Of a stretch of 38,485 nucleotides of DNA, positions 16,788 to 25,500 are shown piece by piece (position 1 is the stretch's first letter; each line of letters starts with the position of its first letter). The notes under the pieces are model-generated. The model worked only from the letters and a program-made list of their open reading frames with translations, ran no database searches and was not told the DNA's origin. The stretch lies in assembly GCA_938005675.1 (NCBI GenBank), contig CALKXH010000109.1, positions 1 through 38,485 of the forward strand, written 5' to 3'. The stretch comes from an uncultured Anaerolineae bacterium. Lineage in GTDB: Bacteria > Chloroflexota > Anaerolineae > Aggregatilineales > UBA2796. The position numbers were made by a program, and so were the translations under genes.

Positions 16788-18390
16788 GAGCGCCCTCTTG
16801 CTCTTGGAGGTGTCCGCTGCCGATCAGGTTCTCGCCGCGCATCGGAATCTTGATGTAGAAGGTGCTGCCCTGCCCGACGGCGCTCTCGACCCACGCATCG
16901 CCGCCGTGCAGCTCCGCCACGCGCTTGACGATGTACAGGCCCAGTCCGTTGCCGCGCACGCGGATGTTATCCTTGTTGCGGATGCGGCGGAAGCGCGTGA
17001 AGAGCGTGCGTTGATCCTCCGGGCTGATGCCCTTGCCCGTGTCGTTGACGCTGAGCAGGAGGTCGTCGCCGCGCACTTCGGCGCGCACCGTGATCGTGCC
17101 GTTGGGCGGCGTGTACTTGATGGCGTTATCGGTCAGGTTGTTCAGGGCGCGGCGCATCATCATATCGTCCAGCTGCAAAATCGGGATGTTCGGCGCGGTC
17201 TCAGTGCGCAGGGTCTGCCCGCTTTTCTCGGCGGCGGCGGCGTGAGTCGCCACCACGTCGCTCACCATTTTGAGGATGTCGCACGGCTCGCGGTGCAGCC
17301 GATAGTTGCCTTCGGGGTCAAGGCGGCTGGCATCGAGGATTTTCTCGACCAGATCGCTCATTTGAGTGATGCCGTTCTGAATTTTTTCGGCGAAGGCGCG
17401 TTGGCGCTCGTTGAACTCGCCGACCATCGGCATCATATCGACGTAGCCTTTCATATAGGTGAGCGGCAGGCGCAAGTCGTGCGAGACGGTGCTGGTGAAT
17501 TCGGCTTGGTTATCGCGCAGATTCTTGTAGCGGGTGATGTCGCGCAGCATCAGGACGCTGCCGCTGCGTTCGCCGCGCTCATCGCGCATCTCGGAGAGGC
17601 GCGGGGCGAAGGTCAGCCCGTTGGCGCTCTGCCATTCCATGCCCTCAGCGCTGACCTCGCCGCGCAGCAGGGCGATCAGATCGGCGGCGTCGGTCATGCT
17701 GGCGAAGGCGGCGAGCTGATTGCCGATGACGCGCTCGGCGCTGATGCCGAAGGTGCGCTCGGCGGCGGGATTGAAGACGAGGATGCGCTCGCAGCTATCG
17801 ACCACCAGAATCGGATCGAGGCTGCTGGTGAGGATGGCGGCGAGTTGCTCGCGCCCTGTGCGGGCTGCCTCGAAGGCTTGGGCGTTGGCGATGGCGATGG
17901 CGGCTTGGGCGGCGAGCAGTTGCAAGAAATTGCGCTCCCACGCGCCGAAGGCGTGCGCCTCGCGGTAGGCGACCCAGAGGATGCCCAGCGGGGCTTCGCG
18001 GGCGTTCAGCGGCAAAGCGGCGACGGCGCTGAAGAGCGCCTTCAAAGAGCCGAGCGGCTCTGGCAGAGCCGTCTCAGCGGTCGCCTCGAAGGGCGTCTGT
18101 TGGGCGATCGCCAGCAGGGGGGCGTCTAGGTCGGCGAAGCTGCCGTTGCTGCCTTCGGCGTAGTAGGCGTGCGAGCCTGAGCTACCGCTGACCACGAAAC
18201 GCAAGCAAGCCGCTCGCAAGCCGCGCTGCGCGATGCGCGCCATATCGGTCAGGACTACCTCCAACGCGCCGCCTTTGGCAATGCGCTGAGTGATCTCAAG
18301 GAGCAGCGCCTGCTCGACGGCATATTGCTTGAGTTGCTCGCGCAGCTCTTCTACCGATGGGCTCAAAGGTGCACCTTCACTCATGGTCAC
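16777..18390 (-). CDS. Soluble GAF-PAS sensor histidine kinase
   Basis: This 537-residue kinase has a GAF domain (about 25-175), a PAS domain (about 185-290, with FNPAAERTFGIS), a dimerisation/phosphoacceptor domain with His304 in STVSHDLRLPL, and an ATPase domain with Asn422 in NLTDNAIKYTPPNG, GKGISPEDQ and the GNGLGLYIVKR lid. No membrane segments are visible, so it should sense a cytosolic signal. There is no response regulator in the window, so its partner must lie elsewhere. Translation may begin at the GTG at 18390, which has AGGGA eight bases upstream, or at the ATG at 18384. A candidate promoter lies just upstream. The downstream nuclease overlaps it by 11 bp, an unusual pairing. Confidence 0.93.
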   Translation of the reverse strand: MTMSEGAPLSPSVEELREQLKQYAVEQALLLEITQRIAKGGALEVVLTDMARIAQRGLRAACLRFVVSGSSGSHAYYAEGSNGSFADLDAPLLAIAQQTPFEATAETALPEPLGSLKALFSAVAALPLNAREAPLGILWVAYREAHAFGAWERNFLQLLAAQAAIAIANAQAFEAARTGREQLAAILTSSLDPILVVDSCERILVFNPAAERTFGISAERVIGNQLAAFASMTDAADLIALLRGEVSAEGMEWQSANGLTFAPRLSEMRDERGERSGSVLMLRDITRYKNLRDNQAEFTSTVSHDLRLPLTYMKGYVDMMPMVGEFNERQRAFAEKIQNGITQMSDLVEKILDASRLDPEGNYRLHREPCDILKMVSDVVATHAAAAEKSGQTLRTETAPNIPILQLDDMMMRRALNNLTDNAIKYTPPNGTITVRAEVRGDDLLLSVNDTGKGISPEDQRTLFTRFRRIRNKDNIRVRGNGLGLYIVKRVAELHGGDAWVESAVGQGSTFYIKIPMRGENLIGSGHLQEQEGAHAD

Positions 18391-18455
18391 GCAGCACTTC
18401 CCTGATCCGTTCTGGGCTGAAACGCCGACCCAGAAGTCGATTTTAACCCGCCCGC

Positions 18456-18485
18456 ATTATAACACTTTTCTCATATGGGCTGCAA
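18456..18485 (-). promoter_or_regulatory. Candidate promoter of the kinase-nuclease operon
   Basis: On the minus strand a consensus TATAAT (18461-18456) is preceded at 18 bp by TTGCAG (18485-18480). It lies in the gap downstream of the 795-residue gene and would start transcription near 18449, about 60 bases before the kinase start. Confidence 0.55.
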
Positions 18486-18498
18486 CGCAGGTGGGCGG

Positions 18499-20886
18499 CT
18501 AATCGTTCTGCGCCCGCGCCCGCGCGAGGTAGAGCAGCTCCTCCATGAACAGGTTGAAGCCCTGCGCGAACTGATCGAGGTAGTCTTGGGTCAGGGCTTG
18601 CGCCAAGTCGCCCTGCCCGATCTCGATCAAGGCGGCGACGTGCGGGCGAAAATCGCGCAGCGAGAGGTGCAGCACGCCGTTGGCATCGGTCAGCACGCCC
18701 CAGGCAAGGCTCTTCTTCTCGTTATCGTCCTTCGCCGTGTTGAAGCGCCGCAGCGAGGAGGTCGCCGCCACCTGCCCGATGTTGCTGAAGACCTCCTGCC
18801 CCTTGATCGGGTCGTTGAGGACGTCGAAGTGGCTGGGCAGGCTATCCAGCAGCCGCTGCACCACGGGTGGCAGCCCGCCCAGCAAGCGAATGGTGCTGGT
18901 GCTGAGGCTCTCGCCGCGCAAGGTGACGTCTTTGTAAGCCTGCAGCATCTCGCCGAACTTTTGGAGCATGGCGAAGTACTCAAGGCGCAGCGCTTGCGCC
19001 TCGGCGGGGCTGACGCCGAGCGCCCGCTGCTCCAAGAGGCGGAACGCCTGATAGGTCTGGCGATGTTTCTCGTAAATAGTCGGCATCGGGTTGCGGAAGG
19101 TGGTCGGGAAGACGCGTTCGCGCGGGCTGAGGCTGGTGGCGTCAATCGGGATCAGCAAGGCGGGATTGGTCTGGCGCATGACGTCGAGCGTCTTGATGAC
19201 CAGCTGTACGGCAGCTTGGACTTTCTTATCCGACTCGGCGCCGAGCGCGGCGAGGGCGTTGAGCAGGGCTTGACTCGGCACGTAGAGCGGATTGAAGACG
19301 CTGCGATAGAGCAACAGCAGATCGTTGACGGTCAGGCGCAGCTTATCGGAGCGCTTGAGCAGGCTGCGGCGCACATCCTGCACAAGGGCGAGGCGCACGG
19401 CGCTGTTCTCGGCGCTGACCTCAGGCGAGCACTGCATTTTTTTGAGCTTGGCGGGCGTCAGCCCGCTGGGCAGCTCCAGATTCAGGGCGAGGTACGCCTT
19501 GCCTTGCGCGGGCGGCTGATTGAAGCGTCCGCCGCGCTGAGTCGCCAACAGACGGGCGAAGCGCGCCGCCTGCCCGGTCAGAATCTCGGCGATGGCGGTG
19601 CCGTTAGCGGCATCGAAGAAGATGTGCGAGAGATCGAAGACCGCGCTCTGGGGCGTGCGGAAGATGGTCAGGGCGTGATCGCCGATGCCGCGCTGTCCGC
19701 TGCGGATATCGGTCAGGCGGTCTTCGGCGCGGGCGGCATCCCAGTTGATCAGGATCGGGGCGGTGCGCAGCTGCTCAAGGGCTTGGCGGGCGGAGTCGGG
19801 CAGGCTGCGGCGCAGGGCGGGCTGCTGGCTGCGGCGGACGCTGCGCAGGGCGCGGTCGAGGGCGGCGACGGGCAGACTCGGCTTGAGGGCGAGCAACTCG
19901 GCGGCGATGTAGCGGGCGTGTTCGGCGGCGAGGCGCAAAGGGATCACATAGTAGCGCTTGCGCACGATCACGCCGATGTGCAGCTGCTCAGCGGGGATGG
20001 GCGAGCGCGTGTCGTGGTATTCGCTGGGCGTGAGCGCCGCGCGGATATCCATCTGGTTGAGGTACGCCGTCAGAGCGGCTTGGCGCTCGGCGATGGCGGC
20101 TCGATCTTCCCACGCTTTTTGGTAGGCGCGGCGCTGATCGCGGCGGGCTTTTGAGAGCGCTTGGGCGCAGAAGTCCTCGAAGCTTTGGCGGCGGTAGGCG
20201 ATGAAGATATCTTCCAAGACGTTAGGCGGCGCGCTGTAGGGGCGCGTCTTGAGCCAGCGTTCGGTCAGGCGCGGCTCGCCGATTGCCTCGCTGATGGCGC
20301 GCAGCTGCACGCGCTCGATCCACTCGCACGCCAAGAGGTCGGGGTAGCGCTGCAACAGCCACGCCGCCGCCAACAGCCACGCCGCCAATTCATCGGCGGG
20401 CTCTAGCGATAACCTCTCGCGCTGAAGCGCCTGCTGAAAGCCGACCGTCTCGCAGGCGTGCCAAGCGGTATCCTCGCGCAGCCCGAACTCGACGTAAAAC
20501 TGCCACGTCCCCTCCGGGAAGGACTGGATCGGGTCTTTGCCGCTCAGCCGCAGCAACAGATGATAGGCGGCGAGGATCGCCGCCGGTCCGCCGAAGATGG
20601 CGCTGTACTTGACCTTATCGACGAACGACTGCATCCCCTGCATCAGCAGGGCGAGGTTACGCCGACTCTCCTGCACGGGGACGACGCGCTCGCGCAGGTT
20701 CGCCAAACCGATGCTGATCATGGTCGGCACGTTGCCCGCCGGCACGATGCGCGCGATCTCATCCGCCAGCGACTGCAGCTCCGGCAGAGAGATGTGGGTC
20801 AGTTGATCGGTGGTATCGAGGTATTTCCGCAAGCTGAGGGCGGTCAGGTGTTGCGCTTCATCGTATTCTCTGGCGACTTGGTTCAT
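18499..20886 (-). CDS. Unrecognised 795-residue protein with CoA-dependent acyltransferase (carnitine/DGAT-like) motifs
   Basis: I do not recognise this protein as a named family. A series of short motifs fits the CoA-dependent acyltransferase fold shared by choline/carnitine acyltransferases, wax ester synthase/DGAT and condensation domains. His421 and Asp425 lie in SHIFFDAANG, like the HxxxD active site. LTVNDLLLL lies at 518-526. LLIPIDATSLSPRE at 577-590 resembles a PVslR region. FSNIGQV at 700-706 is followed by TDANGVLHLSL near 733. HIGVIVRKRYYVIPL at 303-317 and LKKMQCSPEV at 481-490 recall carnitine acyltransferases. About 280 N-terminal residues resemble nothing I can name. No signal peptide or membrane segment is visible. 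It lies 73 bp after the M1 peptidase gene. The acyltransferase reading is inference from motif order. Confidence 0.5.
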   Translation of the reverse strand: MNQVAREYDEAQHLTALSLRKYLDTTDQLTHISLPELQSLADEIARIVPAGNVPTMISIGLANLRERVVPVQESRRNLALLMQGMQSFVDKVKYSAIFGGPAAILAAYHLLLRLSGKDPIQSFPEGTWQFYVEFGLREDTAWHACETVGFQQALQRERLSLEPADELAAWLLAAAWLLQRYPDLLACEWIERVQLRAISEAIGEPRLTERWLKTRPYSAPPNVLEDIFIAYRRQSFEDFCAQALSKARRDQRRAYQKAWEDRAAIAERQAALTAYLNQMDIRAALTPSEYHDTRSPIPAEQLHIGVIVRKRYYVIPLRLAAEHARYIAAELLALKPSLPVAALDRALRSVRRSQQPALRRSLPDSARQALEQLRTAPILINWDAARAEDRLTDIRSGQRGIGDHALTIFRTPQSAVFDLSHIFFDAANGTAIAEILTGQAARFARLLATQRGGRFNQPPAQGKAYLALNLELPSGLTPAKLKKMQCSPEVSAENSAVRLALVQDVRRSLLKRSDKLRLTVNDLLLLYRSVFNPLYVPSQALLNALAALGAESDKKVQAAVQLVIKTLDVMRQTNPALLIPIDATSLSPRERVFPTTFRNPMPTIYEKHRQTYQAFRLLEQRALGVSPAEAQALRLEYFAMLQKFGEMLQAYKDVTLRGESLSTSTIRLLGGLPPVVQRLLDSLPSHFDVLNDPIKGQEVFSNIGQVAATSSLRRFNTAKDDNEKKSLAWGVLTDANGVLHLSLRDFRPHVAALIEIGQGDLAQALTQDYLDQFAQGFNLFMEELLYLARARAQND

Positions 20887-20924
20887 CTTCTCTCAGCAGA
20901 TAGTTCAATGCGATCACAACTTGT

Positions 20925-20930
20925 ATTATA
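20925..20930 (-). promoter_or_regulatory. Consensus -10 element upstream of the 795-residue gene
   Basis: TATAAT reads on the minus strand in the 73-bp gap, about 38 bases before the start codon, within an AT-rich stretch. No matching -35 is visible, so it is only a weak promoter candidate. Confidence 0.3.
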
Positions 20931-20959
20931 CGCCAAAAAACTTTTGTGGCGGGCTGAGG

Positions 20960-22555
20960 TCAGTTGCTGAGCGGATCGGCGGGCGTGGGCGTGGCGGCGG
21001 GCAAGGGATCGGCTTGGCGCAGGAAGCGCAGGCGCACCTCGGCGGTGCGCAGGTACTCGTCGGCGCTCAGAGCGCCCCAGAAATCGGTCGGCGCGGCGAT
21101 TTTAGCGCTGTGCGCGTACAGATAGCGGCGCAGCCACGTGAAAAAGGCAGGATCGCCCAGCGCCTCGCGCAGGGCTTGCAGCATCTGCGCGCCGCGCAGA
21201 TAGACCGCGTTGAGGTAGGGGCGCACCTCCCGAAATTCGTAGACGCTGGCATCTACGTAGCCGCTGGGCTGGTAGGTCTTGACGCGGAACGTCCACCACC
21301 ACGCCACCAAGTCCGGGCGGATGCCCTCAAGGTAGAGCAGCTCGGCGTAGATCGAGAGCGCCTCATCGAGGTAAGGCGCCTCGCCCTGCGCGTTCATGAC
21401 CTGCGCGTGCCACCACTGATGCGCCACCTCGTGAGCGGTGATCAGGGTCAGCCACGAGTCGTCGCGCCCGTTGAAGGTCTCGAACCAGTGGCTGCCCACG
21501 TGAACCAAGCCGCTGAACTCCATGCCGTCCCAGAAATCGGCTTCAACCACCACCAAGCGATCATAGAAGAGCGGGCTGAAGAGCGCCGAAAAACGCTCAA
21601 CGGCTTGGCGCGCCGTCTGGAGGGCGTGCAAGTGCGCCGCTGAGGGCGACCCATCGCGCGTGGCGAAGTGATACAGGTCGATGGTCTCGCCGTTGGCAGT
21701 TTGCGCGCTCAGGCGCGCCATCTTGCCGCTGATCACCAACGGCAACGACCTGCCGTTGCGGAACTGCACGCGCCAATTGCGCTCGCCCAGCCGCTCGACG
21801 GCGCCGGGCGCGATCAGGTCGGCGGGCGCCGTGCCGCTCAGGACGATCTCCGCCTCGAAGTCTGCCAGCTCGGAGACGAGGTACTCGCCCACAGCCGAGG
21901 GCTGCGGCAGCAGCCACTCGCCGTTCAGGCGCGGGGCGAACTCCGGCAGCCAGTGACCGAGATTGAGCTGCCGCTCGGTATAGCTGAAGTACTGCCGCCG
22001 CGCGAGGGCGAGCTTCGGCACGCGCAAGGCGAAGGTCAGGCGCACGACGGCGTGGCAGCCGACGGGCAAGGGCTGCTCCAGCACGAGGGCGAGGCGGGCG
22101 CGCTCCAGAGTGTAGTTGGCGAGGCGCACCGCCGATTCGGGCGCGCTGGTCAGCGCTTCGAGCGTGAAGATGCCCTCGGCGTTGTTGGGATCGACGTACA
22201 TGAAGAGCTTTTCGAGCGGGGCGGCGCTGGTGTTGCGGTAGACGGCGCGCAACTCAGCGCGCAGGCTGCGCGCCTCAGGGTCGATCTGGGCGGCGACCGA
22301 GTAATGGATCGCCGCCTCGCGCTTGGGCGCGCCGCACGGATCGCGCTGCGCGGCGGGCGGGCGCGTTTTGGTGAGGAGCGGCGTGGCATCGCTGGGCGTG
22401 GCGCTCAGGACGGGCGCGAGGGTCGCGGCGCGCCAGCGCTCAGCGTCGAAGGGGGCGGTCGGCTGGGCGGCGCTCTCGATCATGCCGCACGCCAAGCACA
22501 AGCCGATCCCCACCAAGGCGGCGGCGAGCCGCACAAGCTCAACTCTCGCCGCCAT
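20960..22555 (-). CDS. M1-family zinc metallopeptidase, exported
   Basis: This 531-residue protein is a gluzincin peptidase. The zinc site is HEVAH at 375-379 with the third ligand Glu398 exactly 18 residues on (LDEAL). GMEFSG at 344-349 takes the place of the family's exopeptidase GxMEN motif. Two N-terminal beta-rich parts (about 80-280) precede the catalytic domain. A hydrophobic leader at 8-22 ends at LAC-G, so it may be a lipoprotein anchored through Cys23, although the residue at -3 is not ideal. The long C-terminal domain of full-size aminopeptidase N is absent. The gene overlaps the end of ftsK by 17 bp. It probably trims peptides at the cell surface; its exact substrate is unknown. 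Confidence 0.9.
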   Translation of the reverse strand: MAARVELVRLAAALVGIGLCLACGMIESAAQPTAPFDAERWRAATLAPVLSATPSDATPLLTKTRPPAAQRDPCGAPKREAAIHYSVAAQIDPEARSLRAELRAVYRNTSAAPLEKLFMYVDPNNAEGIFTLEALTSAPESAVRLANYTLERARLALVLEQPLPVGCHAVVRLTFALRVPKLALARRQYFSYTERQLNLGHWLPEFAPRLNGEWLLPQPSAVGEYLVSELADFEAEIVLSGTAPADLIAPGAVERLGERNWRVQFRNGRSLPLVISGKMARLSAQTANGETIDLYHFATRDGSPSAAHLHALQTARQAVERFSALFSPLFYDRLVVVEADFWDGMEFSGLVHVGSHWFETFNGRDDSWLTLITAHEVAHQWWHAQVMNAQGEAPYLDEALSIYAELLYLEGIRPDLVAWWWTFRVKTYQPSGYVDASVYEFREVRPYLNAVYLRGAQMLQALREALGDPAFFTWLRRYLYAHSAKIAAPTDFWGALSADEYLRTAEVRLRFLRQADPLPAATPTPADPLSN

Positions 22556-25500
22556 CGTCGCCGTTATCAGCTTTGAAGACGCCGCGCTCGCGCATCAGCT
22601 TGTAGAGCGCCTGCGCTTGCGTGTAATCGACGTTCAGGCGGCGCTGCAGGGTCGTGACGTTGAGCAGGGCGCCAGACTGCTTGTACAGCTCGACAGCGCG
22701 CTCGTAGAGCGCCTCGTCGACTTTGGTCTCTTTGGGCGGCTCATCGCGCAGGGCGGCGAAGAATTTCTCCTCGTCGGGATCGGGCTGTGGGCGCGGCGGC
22801 GCGAAGCGAGGCGTCCCGAAGGAGGAGCTGCCGCTTGGGCGCTGCGCCCGCGGCTGGAAGGGCGAGCTCTCGCCGGGCTTGACTAGCTTGGCGGTCGGTC
22901 TATCGGGCGCGTGATCGAAGGAGACGTGGCTGATGGGCGTGCCGCGCTCTTTTTGGGCGTTCTTCCAGAAGTCGGTGATCTGCCTCAGCTCGGCATCGGA
23001 GACGTAAACGCCCTGCACGCGGATCGGGGCGGCGGCATCGGGCGCTTGGAAGAGCATATCGCCGCGCCCCAGCAGCTTCTCAGCGCCCGGCTGATCGAGG
23101 ATCACGCGGCTATCCACGCTAGAGGCGACCGCGAACGAGATGCGGGCGGGGAAATTCGCCTTGATCAGCCCGGTCACCACGTCCACGCTGGGGCGCTGCG
23201 TAGAGATGATCAGGTGGATGCCGGTGGCGCGCGCCATCTGGGCGAGGCGGGTGAGTTGTTTTTCGGTCTCGTCGGGCGCCAGCATCATCAAATCTGCCAG
23301 CTCGTCCACGATCACGACCAGATAGGGCATGGGCGGCTCGGTTTTGCCGAGCTGAGTGTTGTAATCGCTGATGTTGCGGGCGCCCAGCGCGGCGAATTTC
23401 TTGTAGCGGTCGTCCATCTCGCGGGTGACCCACTTCAGCACGCCCGTGACGCGCTCCAAATCGACCACGACCGGCGAGACGAGGTGCGGGATGCCGTTGT
23501 AGCCGGTCAGCTCCACGCGCTTGGGATCGACCATGATGAATTTGAGCGTGTCGGGCGAATTCTGCAGCAACAAGCAGGCGATCAGGGCGTTCACGCAGAC
23601 CGACTTGCCTGAGCCGGTCGTGCCGGCGATGAGCAGATGCGGCATTTGGGTCAGATCGGCGACGACGGCGGCGCCATCGATGCTCTTGCCCAGCGCGAGG
23701 CGCAGGCGCGAGCGCAGCGCGTTGAAGGCGGGGCTGGCGATGATATCGCGCAAGCCGACCAGCGAGGTCTCCGGGTTGGGCACCTCGATGCCGACGTAGC
23801 CCTTGCCCGCCACTGGCGCCTCGATGCGGATGGAGCGCGCCGCCAGCGCGAGGGCGAGATCGGCATCCAGGCGGGCGATTTGGTTGACCTTGACGCGCGT
23901 CTGCTTGCCGCGCGCGTTCAGGTAGCCCGGCTCGACGCCGAATTGCGTGATGGTCGGTCCGACGTTGATCTCAACGACGCGACCGGGCGCGCCGAACGCC
24001 TCGAGGGTCTCTTCGATGATGCGGCGGCGCTCCATGAGCATCTCGTACGTGATGGTCTGGGCGGAGCCGGGGCGCAGCAATTGGCGGTAGTCGGGCATTT
24101 GCCACGCCGTCTCATCGGCGGGCAGTTGCATGGGCGGCAAGTCTTCGGTCGGCGTCTCGCCGCCGTTGGCGGGCGCGCCGATGCCGAAAATGCGCGGCTC
24201 GCTCGCCGTGGCGCGCGGCGGCTCAAGCGTTTCGGGTGTCTCATCCTCCTCCGCTTCGAGGTCGTCCGCTTCCGCGTCGGGATCGGGCGGCGGCGGGGCA
24301 GCGCTGGGCTTGGGCGCCGGTCGGAAGGCGCTCGGACCTCCGAAGGGGCTGCTCGCGCGCGTCCCGAAGATGCTGCTGCTGGGCTTGGCGGGCGGCGGAG
24401 GCGCTTTAGCGCTGGGCGCGTCCTCTGCAGGTTCTTCGGCGGCTTCGGGTTCGGGCTCAGCGGCTTTGGGCTTGGGCGCAGGGCGCGGCGTCTTGAAGAG
24501 GCTGGTCACTCGAGCGGGCTGTGTGATGGCAAGCTCATCCGACTCGGCATCGACCGACTGCGTGCCGACTGCGGGCGCGGTCGTCTCAGCCGATGGCTGC
24601 GCCTCGGCTTGCGGCTCAGGCGCGGACTCAGCTTGAACGGTCGGCGCGGACTCGGCGAGCTTGGCGGGCTCAGACTTGGGCTTGCCGCCGAAAACGCCTC
24701 CAAATACGCCCGTCTTGCGCTCAGGCGGCTTGGGCGGCTCAGGCGCGGGCGCCGACTCGGCTTTCGCCTCGGCTTGCGGGGCAGGTTCGGACTCGGCGGG
24801 CTCGGCGGGCTCAGACTTGGGCTTGCCGAATACGCCTGTCTTGGTGCGCTCAGGTGCGGCTTCTGCGACGGGCGCAGGTTCGGCGGGGGCGGGCGCAGCC
24901 TCAGACTTGGGCTTGCTCCAAGCGTTGCCGAAGGCGCCGAGCGGCGACGGCTTGGCGATGGTGGGCGCGGGCGGCGGCGACTCGTCGCTGCTCAGAGGGG
25001 GCGGGCTGGCAGGGGCGGTGGGTGCGACCGTCGTCTTGCGGAAATCGGCTTTGCGGCGGACGGGCGGGCTCTCGGCGGCGACGGGCACCGCCAGCGGCTG
25101 GCTGGGCAGCTCGGAGGTGTGGGCGAGCGTGGCGGCGGCGGGCAAGCTGGGCGCGGGCTGAGGCTGCTTCTGCGCTTGCGCGGCGAGTTTCGCCGCCTCG
25201 CGCTGCGCGCGCGCCTGAGCGCGCTGGGCTTGGCGGGCGGCGCGCCTCTCAGCGACGCTATGCCGCCACAGCCGCCAACTCTCGCGGATGCGCCGCATCC
25301 GCGCCGCAAAAACTTGGAAGGACGACTTGAGGTACAGGCTGACTTCCGCCAGCGAGAGCTCAAACAGCCATAACGTGCCGATCAGCGTGGTGATGCTCAG
25401 CACGACCGGCACGCCGAACTCGCCGGTCAGCCGAATCAGGATCATGTAGAGCCGATCCCCGACCCAGCCGCCGCCCTGCATCAGGTCTACAGCGCGCGTC

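Noticed and set aside
18475-20154. A 559-codon plus-strand open frame opposite the 795-residue gene
   Set aside because: The minus-strand frame is longer, has balanced composition and acyltransferase-like motifs. The plus-strand frame is a Gly/Ala/Arg/Gln-rich shadow.
23637-25373. A 578-codon plus-strand open frame opposite ftsK
   Set aside because: It is Arg/Gly/Leu-rich and exactly mirrors the Pro/Ala/Lys-rich linker of FtsK, whose motor domain is intact on the other strand.
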